From Oscillospiraceae bacterium (GTDB lineage Bacteria; Bacillota; Clostridia; Oscillospirales; Acutalibacteraceae): a stretch of DNA of 17,045 bases. The stretch is from NCBI GenBank assembly GCA_028706415.1, contig JAQWBK010000025.1:1-17045 (forward strand). Direction: 5' to 3'. The notes below the pieces were generated by a model that was not told the origin of the DNA, did not search any database, and saw nothing but the letters and a program-made list of their open reading frames with translations. Shown here piece by piece: positions 14,191 to 17,045 of the stretch (its first letter is position 1; each line of letters begins with the position of its first letter). The translations under genes and the position numbers were made by a program.

Positions 14191-15150
14191 TTAAGCTTTC
14201 GCTTTTTCGGTGGTTTTTGCTGCGAGCTCTTTTTTCTTCTTTCTATCCTGCCACAAAACCCATAACGGGCCACAGATACAAACGGAGGAATAGCAGCCTG
14301 AAACGATACCGATCATCATCGGAAGCGCAAAGCTGACAATCGAATCAAGATTGAACAAGAGTGCAAGAACGGCGACCGTACCTATTGCCAAAAAGGTGCA
14401 AAGACTGGTGTTGAATGAACGCGCGAATGACTGATTAATACTTACATTCACGATTTCTCCAATGGATTTGGTCTTTTCCATGGTACGGCGGTTTTCCCGG
14501 ATTCGGTCATAAATAACTATGGTATCATTCAGCGAAAAGCCCAAAATGGATAACACTACGGCCACGAAGTTATCGTTCAGGGGAATTCTAAAAACAACGA
14601 ATGCGAAATAGGCAATCAAAACATCGTGCAACAATGCGACCAAGGCCATGCCACCTGCCGAAAATCCTCCAATTTTGCGAAAGCGGAAGGCAACATAGAG
14701 AACAAGCAATAACGAAGCCAATCCGATTGCGACAATACATTTCAGGAAAAACAACTTGCCCATCGAGGGACTGAGTGAGTTTACACTTAATTTTGTTATC
14801 TTGTTGGCAGAAAATTCGGTTGTCATGGCGTCGTTAATATCATTCTGCTCATTAAGAGTTACAGCTTCGGCAAGAGAAATATTCAGCGTATTGCTTTTGC
14901 TGGCAGCTTCATCCGAGATCTGAACACTGATATCCTTGTTAATCTTTTTCTGAAGCTTGTCTTCTACTGTCTCACGGTCGAGCTCCCCCTCGAAGCTGTA
15001 CTTCATCAAGGTACCGCCCTTAAATGAAATATCCAGTTTAACACCGAGGAAAATGTTGATAAACAGACCAATAATCATAATGCTAATTGATATTGCATAG
15101 AATATTTTGCTTTTTCCAATAAAGTCAAACTTCATTTCCTTCATTTTCAT
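14191..15150 (-). CDS. secF: Protein translocase subunit SecF
   Basis: SecF is part of the SecDF complex, which uses the proton-motive force to pull exported proteins out of the SecYEG channel. It has 319 residues and six transmembrane segments. The first is at about 17-37, followed by FKGGTLMKY, the periplasmic P1-like domain (about 50-130), then helices 2-6. The conserved motif GFSLNDTIVIYDRIRENRR at 204-222 includes the functionally important Asp and Arg residues. The C-terminus is a Lys-rich cytoplasmic tail. The ATG follows GGAGGTG and overlaps the secD stop by 4 nt (ATGA), so the two are translationally coupled. Confidence 0.97.
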   Translation of the reverse strand: MKMKEMKFDFIGKSKIFYAISISIMIIGLFINIFLGVKLDISFKGGTLMKYSFEGELDRETVEDKLQKKINKDISVQISDEAASKSNTLNISLAEAVTLNEQNDINDAMTTEFSANKITKLSVNSLSPSMGKLFFLKCIVAIGLASLLLVLYVAFRFRKIGGFSAGGMALVALLHDVLIAYFAFVVFRIPLNDNFVAVVLSILGFSLNDTIVIYDRIRENRRTMEKTKSIGEIVNVSINQSFARSFNTSLCTFLAIGTVAVLALLFNLDSIVSFALPMMIGIVSGCYSSVCICGPLWVLWQDRKKKKELAAKTTEKAKA

Positions 15151-16541
15151 GCTCGTTCACCTCCAAGTAGCCAGGGTTTGCGCAAGAATTTAAAGCGTGA
15201 AATGGATTTGAGCATGAGACGAGAGGCGGTTACACCCATTAAAAAGTTGAATACAATTCCGGCAAACAGGGTAAATCCGAATGAGTAAATCGAACCTGTT
15301 GTGGAGGCAGGGAACAAGAATAATACAGGTTTTAGAATCGTAGCCCAAAATCCGGACGGCGGTCCGAACACACCCATTAAAACTATTGCGACAATTAAAA
15401 CGGTAATATTACCGTCGAATATGGCAGAAAACGAGTTGCTGGAACCGCGTTCAATTGCACTGTCAATGGTCCGCCCTGCCCTGATTTCTTCCTTGATGCG
15501 TTCAGCCGTAATTATGTTGGCATCAACGCCCATACCTATCGATAGTATGATACCGGCTATACCGGGTAAGGTTAAGGTAAAGCTGGGTATAAAGCTAAAA
15601 TATCCGGATACGGCTGCAAGCGAACCAGCGACCTGTCCCACCAGGGAAATAACGGCAATAAATCCGGGAAGCCGATAATACAAAAGAATGAACAGCGAAA
15701 CAATAGCGAAAGCAATGATACCACCTAAAACCATGATATCAAGCGATTTTGTTCCGAGTGTCGGGTCGATAACTCCGTTACTCTTAACCTCAATACTAAA
15801 CGGAAGAGCACCTGAATTAATCAGATTGGCAGTTTTTGCTGCATCAGCGTAATCCTTAAAACCGCCGGAAATGGTGGCTACACCATCTGTAATATGAGCT
15901 TCTACCTTTGGATCCGACAGCAATTGATCATCAAGCCAAATTGATATGGTACCGCTCTTATACTGCTTTTGGGTGGCGTCAGCAAAATTCTGGCGGCCGG
16001 ACTCCTTTAATTTAAGCTCGACGACCGGTATATTAATACCGTTATCGGGCTGAAAACCGGCTTTTGCCGATTCTACATCCTTACCTGTAAGAACCAAATC
16101 ACCGGTAGGTTTGCCGCTTTCATCGGTCTCTCCCCCGATATGGAATTGAAGCTGTGCCGTTTTGCCCAGCTCTTCAATAGCAGCGTTAGGATCAAAATCA
16201 GTTTGACTTGCTTTCCACGGGAAACGCACAATTACCTGGTTATTGGTCATATCTGCATAGATTTCGTAGTCGGTAATTTTATTACCAACCAAACGCTGAG
16301 CAATTACATCCTTGATTCCGTTCATTTGGTCTTCGGTTACATTCTTAACGTCCTTCTCCGGACCAAAGGTTACATCTACGCCGCCCTTAATATCAATACC
16401 CAGACGAATATCGGATGCCCCTCTGATATAGGTATCGCGCCTGTCTCCAAAGTGACCATACACGCCAATTATAGTTGTATAGCCCAATGCAAGTATCAAC
16501 AGTGCAACGATGAAGAATGTGGATTTCCTGGCTCGCTTCAT
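15147..16541 (-). CDS. secD: Protein translocase subunit SecD
   Basis: This is the SecD half of the export motor, 464 residues, separate from SecF rather than fused as in Bacillus. A signal-anchor helix at 8-27 is followed by LGIDIKGGVDVTFG (47-60), the large extracytoplasmic P1 region (about 60-255), and five further helices from about 265. PGIAGIILSIGMGVDANIIT (326-345) carries the conserved Asp (D340) needed for proton-driven function. The ATG follows GGAGGG by 8 nt. It is the first gene of a secD-secF operon with a promoter at 16610-16638. yajC, a frequent partner upstream of secD, is not next to it here. Confidence 0.97.
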   Translation of the reverse strand: MKRARKSTFFIVALLILALGYTTIIGVYGHFGDRRDTYIRGASDIRLGIDIKGGVDVTFGPEKDVKNVTEDQMNGIKDVIAQRLVGNKITDYEIYADMTNNQVIVRFPWKASQTDFDPNAAIEELGKTAQLQFHIGGETDESGKPTGDLVLTGKDVESAKAGFQPDNGINIPVVELKLKESGRQNFADATQKQYKSGTISIWLDDQLLSDPKVEAHITDGVATISGGFKDYADAAKTANLINSGALPFSIEVKSNGVIDPTLGTKSLDIMVLGGIIAFAIVSLFILLYYRLPGFIAVISLVGQVAGSLAAVSGYFSFIPSFTLTLPGIAGIILSIGMGVDANIITAERIKEEIRAGRTIDSAIERGSSNSFSAIFDGNITVLIVAIVLMGVFGPPSGFWATILKPVLFLFPASTTGSIYSFGFTLFAGIVFNFLMGVTASRLMLKSISRFKFLRKPWLLGGERA

Positions 16542-16609
16542 CGGCTTGTCCCTCCAAGCTTACTATTTGTTTCGAACGGATTACCATCCGCTCAACATTA
16601 ATAGTAATC

Positions 16610-16638
16610 ATTATATAAGCAGCAAGATTAAAAGTCAA
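16610..16638 (-). promoter_or_regulatory. Promoter for secDF
   Basis: TTGACT (16633-16638) and TATAAT (16610-16615) on the minus strand have a 17-nt spacer. Initiation near 16603 gives a leader of about 60 nt. Confidence 0.85.
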
Positions 16639-16648
16639 CATTGGTCTA

Positions 16649-16708
16649 GGCTGTTCCGGAAATAAATGTCTCGGCTGTTCCGGAATTAACTGCTGTGTTG
16701 TTCCGAAA
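16649..16708. repeat. 24-nt-period array with TTCCGGAA palindromes
   Basis: GGCTGTTCCGGAA occurs at 16649-16661 and 16673-16685, and a degenerate third copy GTTGTTCCGAAAC starts at 16697. The spacing is exactly 24 nt each time. The core TTCCGGAA is itself palindromic. The array ends 10 bp upstream of the secDF -35 box, a location suited to an activator or repressor. Confidence 0.75.
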
Positions 16709-16741
16709 CTCAACCACCCTCGGCTGAAAGCCGAGGGGTTC
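16707..16741 (+). repeat. Palindromic element, full copy of the 27-nt sequence at 9145
   Basis: 16707-16733 is identical to 9145-9171. Here the palindrome is complete: CCCTCGGCT-GAA-AGCCGAGGG (16718-16738), a 9-bp stem. It follows the aminotransferase gene by about 60 nt on the minus strand without a U-run. The form resembles terminal hairpins of IS200/IS605-type elements or REP/PATE palindromes; this reading is inference. Confidence 0.7.
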
Positions 16742-16797
16742 GGCTGGCGGCTGGAAGGCGAAGGTTTTAAACCAATAGTTGAGACAATAAAAATAAA

Positions 16798-17045
16798 TTA
16801 TTTATTCATATATCTTTTTAGGCATACAAGCTCGGCGGTTATGCAAAACAGCTCCATTGCAAGCTGCAGCTCGGCAAGAGGCGGATAGGTGGGCGCAATC
16901 CGGATATTACGGTCATGTGGATCTTTTCCGTATGGATAGGTTGCTCCCGCAGGTGTCATAGAAATCCCCGCTTCTTTTAATAAACGCACCGTTTCCTTCG
17001 CACAGCCATCCAAAAGGTTTATGCTGACAAAATATCCTCCCTTGG
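16798..17045 (-). CDS. PLP-dependent aminotransferase, C-terminal part (aspartate aminotransferase/Aminotran_MocR-like)
   Basis: The window edge cuts the gene; about 82 C-terminal residues are visible, reading KGGYFVSINLLDGCAKETV from the edge. The segment AGATYPYGKDPHDRNIRIAP (about residues 37-56 of the visible part) contains the Arg that binds the substrate carboxylate in fold-type I aminotransferases, followed by PPLAELQLAMELF. This pattern matches the Firmicute aminotransferases of about 420-430 residues assigned to the Aminotran_MocR group, described as aspartate aminotransferases. The open frame continues to the window edge, so no start can be given; a TTG at 17011-17013 is not the real start. 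No intrinsic terminator with a U-run was found after the stop. Confidence 0.88.
   Translation of the reverse strand, partial: KGGYFVSINLLDGCAKETVRLLKEAGISMTPAGATYPYGKDPHDRNIRIAPTYPPLAELQLAMELFCITAELVCLKRYMNK

Noticed and set aside
1..17045. CRISPR array, prophage or intact insertion sequence
   Set aside because: No regularly spaced direct repeats with unique spacers, no phage structural genes and no transposase gene were seen anywhere in the window.

Overview
The window looks like chromosomal DNA of an endospore-forming Firmicute of the class Clostridia, most likely of the Oscillospiraceae/Ruminococcaceae type. The reasons are a complete spoIIA operon (spoIIAA-spoIIAB-sigF), an alanine T-box ahead of alaS, strong AAGGAGG-type ribosome binding sites, TTGACA/TATAAT promoters, and the short Oscillospiraceae-like form of SigF. 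The family-level placement is inference. No phage, CRISPR array, rRNA or intact insertion sequence is visible.

Layout, left to right. At 27-342 lies a non-coding element with 17-bp terminal inverted repeats and a perfect 19-bp internal inverted repeat. Its right end supplies the last codons and stop of alaS (331-2988, minus). alaS is preceded by a T-box leader (specifier GCC) and a consensus promoter. Divergent from it is a U32-family protein (3412-4641) of the TrhP/YrrO tRNA-hydroxylation type, which shares a strong terminator with the converging rplY/ctc gene (4721-5326, minus). A roughly 440-bp A+T-rich gap holds the rplY promoter, a structured leader and possible relics of the left-hand element. 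Next are a large membrane protein (5763-7469, minus) and, divergent from it, a two-gene operon: a UbiA-family polyprenyl-phosphate phosphoribosyltransferase-like enzyme and a YqeG-like HAD phosphatase (7693-9038).

Four tRNA genes (Gly-UCC, Arg-UCU, His-GUG, Gln-UUG in transcription order) form a minus-strand operon at 9315-9696 with a clear promoter and terminator. They are followed by the sporulation operon spoIIAA-spoIIAB-sigF (11324 to 9853, minus), a NCS2 uracil/xanthine permease (11698-13185), a DedA-family membrane protein (13416-14039), and secD-secF (16541 to 14191, overlapping by 4 nt). The right edge cuts through the C-terminal part of a PLP-dependent aminotransferase (16798-17045).

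How the genes fit together. alaS, the TrhP-like protein, rplY and the tRNA cluster are translation functions. spoIIAA/AB/sigF is the forespore partner-switching module. SecDF is the membrane motor that assists Sec-dependent export. The UbiA, HAD and membrane proteins plausibly make and use a polyprenyl-phosphate-linked pentose, and the DedA protein may recycle polyprenyl phosphate, but both of these are inference. The least explained items are the inverted-repeat element at alaS, a 27-nt palindrome-containing sequence found at two distant sites (9145 and 16707), and a 24-nt-period array of TTCCGGAA palindromes just upstream of the secDF promoter.
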